Virus record (IMG/VR): IMGVR_UViG_3300025009_000896
Span: 19,189-83,188 of that record
Length of the DNA stretch: 64,000 bases
Strand: one strand, 5' to 3'
DNA from: a virus
The notes under the pieces were generated by a model. That model worked only from the letters and a program-made list of their open reading frames with translations. It did no database searches and had not been told where the DNA came from. Positions 31,659 through 36,635 of this stretch are shown here, one piece after another. Position 1 is the stretch's first letter; every line of letters begins with the position of its first letter. A program made the position numbers and the translations under genes.

Positions 31659-33978
31659 TTACACCGAACTTTACGTTCCGGCTGACACTGTTTTTGCAAT
31701 TAATAACCTCGATCCAGATCGAAAGACTATCGTTTTGTCTCTGCCCAAACCACCGAACGTAAACACTATTGATAATTTTGGCCTACACCCTGACGAACAG
31801 TATTTCAAACGGTGGAAGACACCTAAGAAGCTATTAACTATTGAAAAAGAGGTCTTAAGAGAACTTCAGGATATTCAAAAGGGCAACAGACAGGAGACTG
31901 TAACGGGGTATAAAATAATTGACAAGTTCTGGGATAAGGTAGAAGAAGAAAGGGACGACTTAGAGGCAGAGATAGACTTCATTAAGAAGCTGTGGTGGCA
32001 TAGGATGAACGGCTATTGGTTCTACAACGACGGCAAACCAACGTACATAACCGGAAGGCACTTCATGTTCCTGAACTTCTTTTATCAACCCGATATAACT
32101 ACTAACGACGGGTACCCTGAGTACAGAGACAGACACCGGAGGGAGTTTCTATTCAGAGAGTATCTGAGGCACGCTACCGAGACGTTTGCCAAGAGAGATG
32201 AAAGAGGGTGGGCTGTGCCTAATGCTGATGGTAGTTATGATATGATTGATGTGGGGTCGAGAGTAAGCTATGGAGACATACATCCTAAGTCCCGAAGGAA
32301 CGGTTCTACAATGATGGCATTGTGTGATATGATTGAAAGTTCGGAAAGGAGTTTTGGTATCTACTCTACTATAATTTCAAAAGACGGTGAGGCCACCGAG
32401 GAGCACTACAACCTTAAGCTACTTCCTTCGTGGGTAATGAGGCCGTATTTTCTTAAACCCGTGTGGCAGGGATCGTCCCAACCAACGCAGATAAAATATT
32501 TTCCTCCTAAAAACTACTACGGCAACGAAGCCCTGATGAGTGTCATTGACTACACCGTATCGGCCTCGGAGACTAAAAAAGATGGGTCTAAGTTTAATGG
32601 AGAACTCGTATGCGATGAGGAGGGCAAGGTTTCTGGATTAGGAGTCAACGTCTTACAGAGGTGGGACGTAAATAAGAACGCACTTGCCCTTGGTGACGGT
32701 ACTAAGATATTAGGATACTCTACTCACATCTCAACGGTAGAAGACATCAATGCTGCGGGTATGGCCTTCTTGGATATGCTTGAACTCTCTGACTTTTATC
32801 AAAGGGGAGAGAGTGGGCAGACTACATCAGGTCTTATGGCTCACCTGTATCCTTCTTATGACGGTCAGGAAAACTTCATAGATCGGTATGGTATGTCAGT
32901 CATTGACACCCCCACAGACCGACAGTGCCGCTTATCTCATTCAGCAATCTTCGCTACGCTTAAAAAGGGAGCCAAGCAATATCAACAGGAAAAGAGAGAT
33001 GACTTCTTAAAGAAGGGCACCCCTGCTGCTATGCAGTCTTATAGGGCTTATGTTAAGAAGTACCCGTGGAAGACAAGCGAACTCTATATGTCAACAGTCT
33101 CAGACATGGGCTTTGACTATGAGATACTTGACACCCGAATCATGGAGTTGAGGAAGATGAAGTCCTTGGGTAAGATGCCATATAAGGTCGGGAACTTCTA
33201 CCGTGAGGGAGACCCGTTAGAGGGTAGGGTATATTGGAAGACAGAACCCGAAGGGAAGTTTGAGTTATCCATGGAACTTAAGCCTGAAGAAGCAAATCTT
33301 AAACGTAAAACTTTGGTTTGGGATGGCACTAAGATGTCTATGGTGCCAGCTTGGGAGCCTGTTTATAAAACGAGGTTTACCGCAGGGGCTGATCCATTTC
33401 GTTTCAGGAACAGCAAAGACATCACCACTAATAAGCAATCTGATGGCGGAATAGCAGTATTATGGCACGATTTTTCTAAGCCCAATAAGTCAGAGAATAG
33501 GAAGTTTGTATTGTCATATAGGTATAGACCTCATACATTAGAAGAATACTGTGAGGACTGCATAAAAGTGTGTGAGTATTTTGGGGCTATGTGTTATCCC
33601 GAAAACAACCTCACAGGAGTATATGAGCACTTCATTAAGAGGATGAGGGGCGGATATCTTAAGTACGATCAAGACTCGATCACGGGTCGAGCAAAGGATA
33701 CCCCCGGATATTACGCATCTCCGGGAACAATAAACGACGGGATGTCCCAAATTAAAGATTACATAGTCTTCAATGGAGCAGAAGAAAATCACTTAAGTTT
33801 TTTGGAAGAGGTGCGTGGCATGAGAAGTGTAGATGATTTAACTAATAACGATAGGTTTGCAGCGCACATGGCCAGCTTACTCGGCGCCCTCAGCAGCTAC
33901 GGCAAGGCATCGGATTTTATGAATACTCAAACAATAGACCTCGGGAAAGTCTCTTGGTTACAAAAAAGATCATTTTAA
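31642..33978 (+). CDS. terL: Large terminase subunit (TerL)
   Basis: This 778-residue protein is large for TerL but within the range of Bacteroidota podoviral terminases. The ATPase region includes GRHFMFLNFFY, HPKSRRNGSTMM (probable Walker A-like, about 214-225) and GELVCDEEGK (probable Walker B, about 312). The nuclease half has TAGADPFRF (about 578) and CYPENNL (about 652), placing RNase H-like acidic residues. It cuts and pumps DNA into the prohead. A dispersed-motif copy (31626-31641) lies immediately before the ATG. Confidence 0.85.
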   Translation: MAKKVDYTELYVPADTVFAINNLDPDRKTIVLSLPKPPNVNTIDNFGLHPDEQYFKRWKTPKKLLTIEKEVLRELQDIQKGNRQETVTGYKIIDKFWDKVEEERDDLEAEIDFIKKLWWHRMNGYWFYNDGKPTYITGRHFMFLNFFYQPDITTNDGYPEYRDRHRREFLFREYLRHATETFAKRDERGWAVPNADGSYDMIDVGSRVSYGDIHPKSRRNGSTMMALCDMIESSERSFGIYSTIISKDGEATEEHYNLKLLPSWVMRPYFLKPVWQGSSQPTQIKYFPPKNYYGNEALMSVIDYTVSASETKKDGSKFNGELVCDEEGKVSGLGVNVLQRWDVNKNALALGDGTKILGYSTHISTVEDINAAGMAFLDMLELSDFYQRGESGQTTSGLMAHLYPSYDGQENFIDRYGMSVIDTPTDRQCRLSHSAIFATLKKGAKQYQQEKRDDFLKKGTPAAMQSYRAYVKKYPWKTSELYMSTVSDMGFDYEILDTRIMELRKMKSLGKMPYKVGNFYREGDPLEGRVYWKTEPEGKFELSMELKPEEANLKRKTLVWDGTKMSMVPAWEPVYKTRFTAGADPFRFRNSKDITTNKQSDGGIAVLWHDFSKPNKSENRKFVLSYRYRPHTLEEYCEDCIKVCEYFGAMCYPENNLTGVYEHFIKRMRGGYLKYDQDSITGRAKDTPGYYASPGTINDGMSQIKDYIVFNGAEENHLSFLEEVRGMRSVDDLTNNDRFAAHMASLLGALSSYGKASDFMNTQTIDLGKVSWLQKRSF

Positions 33979-33989
33979 TTTTTTATTAT

Positions 33990-33997
33990 TATCTTTG
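33990..33997 (+). promoter_or_regulatory. Promoter of tRNA sub-array A
   Basis: TATCTTTG lies 12 bases after the terL stop and just upstream of the leader ORF at 34002. Confidence 0.65.
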
Positions 33998-34001
33998 TGA
34001 C

Positions 34002-34052
34002 ATGAGAATGAATCAACATATAGAGCAGCCGATAAACTTACTTGGTGGGTGA
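34002..34052 (+). CDS. Leader peptide A of the tRNA array attenuator
   Basis: This 16-codon ORF reads MRMNQHIEQPINLLGG and stops at TGA (34050-34052). Residues 5-11 (Gln-His-Ile-Glu-Gln-Pro-Ile; codons CAA CAT ATA GAG CAG CCG ATA) use only the five amino acids carried by the five tRNAs immediately downstream, and both Ile codons are ATA, the codon read by the Ile(UAU) tRNA there. An intrinsic terminator follows. The first ATG is close to the expected transcript start; the ATG at 34008 is an alternative. Confidence 0.6.
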   Translation: MRMNQHIEQPINLLGG

Positions 34053-34098
34053 GGTAACTCTATATTGTATATAGCCCTCCCCACAAGGAGGGTTTTTT
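34048..34098 (+). promoter_or_regulatory. Attenuator A: competing hairpins
   Basis: The terminator stem is CCCTCC (34075-34080) with GGAGGG (34087-34092) plus six T. An alternative pairing joins GGTGAGG (34048-34054, overlapping the leader stop codon) with CCTCCCC (34076-34082), with one mismatch. A ribosome at the stop would cover the alternative arm and favour termination. Confidence 0.5.
34075..34098 (+). terminator. Intrinsic terminator of leader A
   Basis: A 6-bp GC-rich stem CCCTCC/GGAGGG with a 6-base loop and a TTTTTT tail, upstream of the first tRNA. Confidence 0.85.
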
Positions 34099-34104
34099 GT
34101 TTTA

Positions 34105-34189
34105 CGGAGTGTAGGTCTGTAGCTGGTAGCAGTCCTGCCTTGGAAGCAGGTGGAGCAATCCCTCGTCGGTTCGATCCCGGCCACTCCGA
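34105..34189 (+). tRNA. tRNA-Pro(UGG)
   Basis: Acceptor CGGAGTG/CACTCCG with A discriminator; anticodon stem CCTGC/GCAGG with loop CTTGGAA (anticodon TGG). C1-G72 and A73 fit proline identity. The variable region is unusually long (about 14 bases), so the class is odd. First of sub-array A. Confidence 0.75.
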
Positions 34190-34194
34190 CTTAT

Positions 34195-34265
34195 TGAGGC
34201 TTCGTTTAACGGTAGGACGCACGGCTTATACCCATGTAATCAGAGTCCAATTCTCTGAGCCTCAA
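34195..34265 (+). tRNA. tRNA-Ile(UAU)
   Basis: Acceptor TGAGGCT/AGCCTCA; T stem CAGAG/CTCTG; anticodon loop CTTATAC gives TAT, reading the rare AUA codon. AUA is the Ile codon used in leader A. Confidence 0.85.
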
Positions 34266-34267
34266 CT

Positions 34268-34341
34268 GTGTCAGATGCTCGTATGGACAGAGTGACGGAT
34301 TGTGACTCCGTTAGAAGCCAGTTCAAATCTGGTCTGACACC
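34268..34341 (+). tRNA. tRNA-His(GUG)
   Basis: Acceptor GTGTCAG/CTGACAC with C discriminator, as for histidine; anticodon stem ACGGA/TCCGT with loop TTGTGAC (GTG). Confidence 0.9.
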
Positions 34342-34345
34342 CTAT

Positions 34346-34416
34346 GTTCGGTTCGTCTATCGGTAGGACGGCGGGTTTTCATCCCGTAAAGGCGAGTTCG
34401 ATTCTCGCACCGAATA
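34346..34416 (+). tRNA. tRNA-Glu(UUC)
   Basis: Acceptor GTTCGGT/ACCGAAT; anticodon stem GCGGG/CCCGT with loop TTTTCAT (TTC); T arm GCGAG-TTCGATT-CTCGC. Confidence 0.9.
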
Positions 34417-34421
34417 CATAT

Positions 34422-34492
34422 TGCCCTGTCGTATAGAGGTGGTACACATGGCTTTGAACCATGCGGAGAAGGGTCAGTACCTTCCGGGGCAT
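34422..34492 (+). tRNA. tRNA-Gln(UUG)
   Basis: Acceptor TGCCCTG/CGGGGCA; anticodon stem CATGG/CCATG with loop CTTTGAA (TTG). The T loop (GTCAGTA) departs from TTC consensus. Last tRNA of sub-array A. Confidence 0.85.
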
Positions 34493-34501
34493 CAAAATAA
34501 A

Positions 34502-34532
34502 TTTGCATATTAAATTAAAAGTATTATCTTTG
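34502..34532 (+). promoter_or_regulatory. Promoter of tRNA sub-array B
   Basis: TTTG (34502-34505), 19 bases, TATCTTTG (34525-34532). The -33 region (ATTTGCATATTAAA) is almost the same as at sub-array C. Confidence 0.75.
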
Positions 34533-34551
34533 CAGTAATTAAGGCATAAGG

Positions 34552-34626
34552 ATGCAAATGGTAAGAAAAAATATGGTGAATATTGACCGCACAGGCGCAA
34601 CCGTGCGAAAGGGTATCCCCATATAG
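34552..34626 (+). CDS. Leader peptide B of the tRNA array attenuator
   Basis: This 24-codon ORF starts about 15-20 bases after the expected transcript start and stops at TAG (34624-34626). Residues 4-22 read VRKNMVNIDRTGATVRKGI. Of 24 residues, 22 are amino acids carried by the tRNAs of sub-array B (Ile, Met, Asn, Arg, Asp, Ala, Gly, Lys, Thr and Val); only Gln2 and Pro23 are not. All ten isotypes are represented. Arg codons include AGA and CGC/CGA, matching both Arg tRNAs (UCU and ACG). Its last codons form the 5' arm of an antiterminator. Confidence 0.7.
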   Translation: MQMVRKNMVNIDRTGATVRKGIPI

Positions 34627-34679
34627 TTCTTTGAAAGGATTATTAAGGCGGATGCCCTCACAAAATGGGGGCATTTTTA
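34610..34679 (+). promoter_or_regulatory. Attenuator B: competing hairpins
   Basis: AGGGTATCC (34610-34618, inside the last leader codons) can pair over 9 bp with GGATGCCCT (34650-34658), with one G-U. The same downstream bases ATGCCC (34652-34657) form the terminator with GGGCAT (34669-34674), followed by TTTTT. The two structures exclude each other. Confidence 0.65.
34652..34679 (+). terminator. Intrinsic terminator of leader B
   Basis: ATGCCC/GGGCAT stem, loop of about 11 bases, then TTTTT, just upstream of tRNA-Ile(GAU). Confidence 0.8.
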
Positions 34680-34681
34680 TT

Positions 34682-34754
34682 TTGGCTTATAGTTTAATGG
34701 TAGAACGCCTCGCTGATACCGAGGTAATTCAAGTCCGATTCTTGGTGAGCCAAC
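34682..34754 (+). tRNA. tRNA-Ile(GAU)
   Basis: Acceptor TTGGCTT/GAGCCAA; anticodon stem CCTCG/CGAGG with loop CTGATAC (GAT). First of sub-array B. Confidence 0.9.
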
Positions 34755-34759
34755 AACAT

Positions 34760-34830
34760 TGTGGGGTAGAGTAACGGTAACTCGTGGGGCCCATAACCCC
34801 AAGCTGAGGGTTCAACTCCCCCTCCCGCAA
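34760..34830 (+). tRNA. tRNA-Met(CAU), initiator-like
   Basis: Acceptor TGTGGGG/TCCCGCA; anticodon stem TGGGG/CCCCA with loop CCCATAA (CAT). The run of G-C pairs at the base of the anticodon loop is the mark of initiator tRNA, and the sequence follows bacterial initiator tRNA closely, but position 33 is C instead of T. Confidence 0.8.
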
Positions 34831-34836
34831 CTAATT

Positions 34837-34910
34837 GGGAATGTAGCTCGTATGGAAGTAGCTACGGCCTGTTAAGCCGAAGGTAGAAGGTTCGAGTCCT
34901 TCCGTTCCCG
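34837..34910 (+). tRNA. tRNA-Asn(GUU)
   Basis: Acceptor GGGAATG/CGTTCCC with G discriminator; anticodon loop CTGTTAA (GTT); T arm GAAGG-TTCGAGT-CCTTC. Confidence 0.9.
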
Positions 34911-34913
34911 CAA

Positions 34914-34987
34914 TGCTCTTATGGTGTAATGAACAGCACAGGGGTCTTCTAATCCCTTAGTTTGGGTTTGATTCCTAATAGGAGCAC
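34914..34987 (+). tRNA. tRNA-Arg(UCU)
   Basis: Acceptor TGCTCTT/AGGAGCA; anticodon loop CTTCTAA (TCT) with one mismatched pair (T-T) at the top of the anticodon stem. Reads AGA/AGG. Confidence 0.8.
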
Positions 34988-34991
34988 AAAT

Positions 34992-35066
34992 GCCTTCGTC
35001 GGCCCCTTGGTGGGGAACCAGACTGTCACTCTGGTAAAACAGACGGATCGTAACCGTTCGGGGGCG
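34992..35066 (+). tRNA. tRNA-Asp(GUC)
   Basis: Acceptor GCCTTCG/CGGGGGC with G discriminator; anticodon stem CCAGA/TCTGG with loop CTGTCAC (GTC). Confidence 0.9.
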
Positions 35067-35069
35067 CAA

Positions 35070-35141
35070 GGGCTGTTCGTATAGTGGCTATTACTTCTGT
35101 TTTGCAAGCAGGAAACGAGATTTCGATTATCTCACAGTCCA
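35070..35141 (+). tRNA. tRNA-Ala(UGC)
   Basis: Acceptor GGGCTGT/ACAGTCC; anticodon loop TTTGCAA (TGC). The bases CCA follow directly (35142-35144), so the 3' end may be encoded. Confidence 0.85.
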
Positions 35142-35146
35142 CCAAT

Positions 35147-35218
35147 GCGGGATAGGTGTTGACACATACACAGGAGTCTTCCAAACTTCAGTAGACGGAG
35201 GGTTACCGTCATCCCGCT
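35147..35218 (+). tRNA. tRNA-Gly(UCC)
   Basis: Acceptor GCGGGAT/ATCCCGC; anticodon stem GGAGT/ACTTC with loop CTTCCAA (TCC). Confidence 0.85.
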
Positions 35219-35222
35219 CTAA

Positions 35223-35293
35223 GTGATCGTAGCAAATCGGTTATGCCCCGCCCTTTTAAGGCGGTGAGATTGGTTCGACTCCAATCGGTCACA
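35223..35293 (+). tRNA. tRNA-Lys(UUU)
   Basis: Acceptor GTGATCG/CGGTCAC with A discriminator; anticodon stem CCGCC/GGCGG with loop CTTTTAA (TTT). Confidence 0.9.
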
Positions 35294-35298
35294 CAAAT

Positions 35299-35371
35299 GC
35301 GCTCATAGCATAATGGAAAGTGTGCAAGGCTACGAACCTTGGCGGTTGGAGTTCGACTCTTCATGGGCGTA
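35299..35371 (+). tRNA. tRNA-Arg(ACG)
   Basis: Acceptor GCGCTCA/TGGGCGT; anticodon stem CAAGG/CCTTG with loop CTACGAA (ACG). Reads CGN codons after A-to-I editing. Confidence 0.9.
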
Positions 35372-35376
35372 CTAAT

Positions 35377-35448
35377 GCTCCATAAGCATTGATGGCGATG
35401 CGCTAGTCTTGTAAACTTGAAAGCAGGGTTCGATTCCTTGATGGAGCT
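35377..35448 (+). tRNA. tRNA-Thr(UGU)
   Basis: Acceptor GCTCCAT/ATGGAGC; anticodon loop CTTGTAA (TGT) with one T-T mismatch in the anticodon stem. Confidence 0.85.
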
Positions 35449-35468
35449 CAGGTGGAATTTACAAACTA

Positions 35469-35500
35469 TTTGGAGGTTACAAATCTTTTGTATATCTTTG
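35469..35500 (+). promoter_or_regulatory. Promoter of the HNH gene inside the tRNA array
   Basis: TTTG (35469-35472), 20 bases, TATCTTTG (35493-35500), five bases before the ATG at 35505. Confidence 0.65.
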
Positions 35501-35504
35501 TGTT

Positions 35505-35924
35505 ATGGAAAAGAAAAAAGAATGTCCTAAATGTGGAATTAAAAAAACAATAGATTATTTTACTAAGTCTAAATCGCGCAAGGATGGGTTTGGGTCTTTT
35601 TGCCTAGAGTGTGGAAGAAAATACGGGCGGCTTCATTATAAAAATAATAAAGCTGAATATATTAAAAGAATATCCTCTAACAAAGAAAGGGTTCGTGATC
35701 TTTATATAACTCTTAAAAAGTCATATGTATGCAGTAAGTGCGGGGACAATAGATGGTATGTGTTAGATTTTCATCACGAAGGAAATAAGGAATCTGACAT
35801 AGCCCATATGGCATCGGAGGGATATTCAATAGATTCCATTAAAAAAGAGATAGAAAAATGTATAGTGTTATGTTCTAATTGCCACAGAGAATTACATTAC
35901 AAACAAAATGGGGGCATAGTTTAA
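35505..35924 (+). CDS. HNH endonuclease inserted in the tRNA array
   Basis: This 139-residue protein has a zinc-knuckle N-terminus (CPKCGIKKTIDYF, CLECGRKYGRLHY) and an HNH-type core (CSKCGDNRWYVLDFHH, CIVLCSNCHRELHY). It has its own promoter, and its last five codons run into tRNA-Val. It is very AT-rich compared with the tRNAs. It looks like a homing gene that entered between tRNA-Thr and tRNA-Val. Confidence 0.8.
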   Translation: MEKKKECPKCGIKKTIDYFTKSKSRKDGFGSFCLECGRKYGRLHYKNNKAEYIKRISSNKERVRDLYITLKKSYVCSKCGDNRWYVLDFHHEGNKESDIAHMASEGYSIDSIKKEIEKCIVLCSNCHRELHYKQNGGIV

Positions 35925-35979
35925 TTGGCAAAACGTTTGTGTTACATACAAGTCATGACGTTCGAGTCGTCTGCCCCTA
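35910..35979 (+). tRNA. tRNA-Val(UAC), overlaps HNH stop
   Basis: Acceptor GGGGGCA/TGCCCCT; anticodon stem TTTGT/ACAAG with loop GTTACAT (TAC). It belongs to sub-array B by position, split off by the HNH gene; Val is one of the residues of leader B. Confidence 0.85.
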
Positions 35980-35984
35980 CTAAT

Positions 35985-36010
35985 ATTGTTCGATTCCAGT
36001 AGAGACTACA
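35985..36010 (+). pseudogene. tRNA remnant (T-arm fragment)
   Basis: The bases TTGTTCGATTCCAG look like the 3' half of a T arm, with no upstream D or anticodon arm that folds. It is probably the residue of a lost tRNA between sub-arrays B and C. Confidence 0.35.
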
Positions 36011-36016
36011 AGTTTA

Positions 36017-36048
36017 TTTGCATATATTAAAAACAATGATTACCTTTG
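36017..36048 (+). promoter_or_regulatory. Promoter of tRNA sub-array C
   Basis: TTTG (36017-36020), 20 bases, TACCTTTG (36041-36048). Confidence 0.75.
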
Positions 36049-36055
36049 CCTTGAA

Positions 36056-36115
36056 ATGAGAAATTGTTGGTCATATAGTTCGTTTTTACTCTTGCTCTCA
36101 AAGCGAGGTAGATGA
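36056..36115 (+). CDS. Leader peptide C of the tRNA array attenuator
   Basis: This 19-codon ORF reads MRNCWSYSSFLLLLSKRGR and stops at TGA (36113-36115). Nine residues are Ser, Tyr or Leu, the only isotypes in sub-array C. Ser codons include TCA and TCG plus AGT, and Leu codons include TTA and TTG plus CTC, so both Ser and both Leu tRNA families are sampled. The remaining Cys, Trp and Phe are the three amino acids with no tRNA anywhere in the array. The last codons form an antiterminator arm. Confidence 0.65.
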   Translation: MRNCWSYSSFLLLLSKRGR

Positions 36116-36163
36116 CCTATATATCCATATAGCATAGACCTCGCCCATAAAGCGGGGTTTTTT
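36103..36163 (+). promoter_or_regulatory. Attenuator C: competing hairpins
   Basis: GCGAGGT (36103-36109, last leader codons) is perfectly complementary to ACCTCGC (36138-36144). The same CCTCGC (36139-36144) forms the terminator stem with GCGGGG (36152-36157) followed by TTTTTT. Upstream, GGTCAT (36069-36074) can pair with ATGACC (36112-36117). Confidence 0.7.
36139..36163 (+). terminator. Intrinsic terminator of leader C
   Basis: CCTCGC/GCGGGG stem (one T-G pair), 7-base loop, TTTTTT tail, directly upstream of tRNA-Leu(UAA). Confidence 0.8.
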
Positions 36164-36168
36164 ATTTT

Positions 36169-36244
36169 GCTCCGGTAGCCCAATTGGTAGAATGGCAACG
36201 GGTTTAAGCCCCGTTCAGTGTCGGTTCGAATCCGACTCGGAGTA
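36169..36244 (+). tRNA. tRNA-Leu(UAA), short variable arm
   Basis: Acceptor GCTCCGG/TCGGAGT; anticodon stem ACGGG/CCCGT with loop TTTAAGC (TAA). The variable region is only about 5 bases, whereas bacterial leucine tRNAs normally carry a long arm. Confidence 0.75.
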
Positions 36245-36249
36245 CAAAT

Positions 36250-36325
36250 GCCGCAGTAGCAGAATTGGCACGTGCGTTAGTCTTAGAAACTAATAGTTAT
36301 GTGAGTTCGAATCTCACCTGCGGTA
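36250..36325 (+). tRNA. tRNA-Leu(UAG), short variable arm
   Basis: Acceptor GCCGCAG/CTGCGGT; anticodon stem TTAGT/ACTAA with loop CTTAGAA (TAG); T arm GTGAG-TTCGAAT-CTCAC. Variable region about 7 bases, again short for leucine. Confidence 0.75.
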
Positions 36326-36329
36326 CTAA

Positions 36330-36421
36330 GGATGGGTGAACCCCAGTTGGCCTAAGGGGGACGGTCTTGAAAACCGTAGGTCGCTCAAAACGGCGTGGGG
36401 GTTCGAGTCCCTCCCCATCCG
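36330..36421 (+). tRNA. tRNA-Ser(UGA)
   Basis: Acceptor GGATGGG/CCCATCC with G discriminator; anticodon stem ACGGT/ACCGT with loop CTTGAAA (TGA); normal long class II variable arm. Confidence 0.9.
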
Positions 36422-36426
36422 CAATA

Positions 36427-36497
36427 TGGGAGTAATTCTTTGGAGAAGACGGGTCTGTAACACCCCAAATAGAAAGTTCGATGCTTCCTACTCCCAC
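36427..36497 (+). tRNA. tRNA-Tyr(GUA), short variable arm
   Basis: Acceptor TGGGAGT/ACTCCCA; anticodon loop CTGTAAC (GTA). Some stem mismatches occur, and the variable region is about 5 bases, though bacterial tyrosine tRNAs are class II. Confidence 0.7.
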
Positions 36498-36501
36498 TAA
36501 T

Positions 36502-36586
36502 GGAGGGCTGCTGTAATGGTATCAGAGCGGTTCGCTAAACCGTCCGTCAGCAATGGCGTGGCAGGGTTCGACTCCCCCGTCCTCCG
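36502..36586 (+). tRNA. tRNA-Ser(GCU)
   Basis: Acceptor GGAGGGC/GTCCTCC with G discriminator; anticodon stem GCGGT/ACCGT with loop TCGCTAA (GCT); long class II variable arm. Last tRNA of the array. Confidence 0.9.
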
Positions 36587-36606
36587 CACTGATTTCTCAC
36601 ATTCAC

Positions 36607-36614
36607 TATCTTTG
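36607..36614 (+). promoter_or_regulatory. Promoter of the portal/virion operon
   Basis: TATCTTTG lies 21 bases after the last tRNA and 22 bases before the GTG at 36636. Confidence 0.6.
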
Positions 36615-36635
36615 TGGATATAAAAATATCCGCAA

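Noticed and set aside
34544-34626. Leader B as a chance frame without meaning
   Set aside because: The near-complete match of its residues to the downstream tRNAs, with the antiterminator in its last codons and two parallel cases, makes chance unlikely, though not excluded without a composition test.
36169-36325. Stop-codon suppressor tRNAs supporting an alternative genetic code
   Set aside because: Anticodons are UAA and UAG, which read Leu codons UUA and CUA. Suppressors would need UUA or CUA anticodons, and late genes show ordinary stops, apart from the one TGA at 40201.
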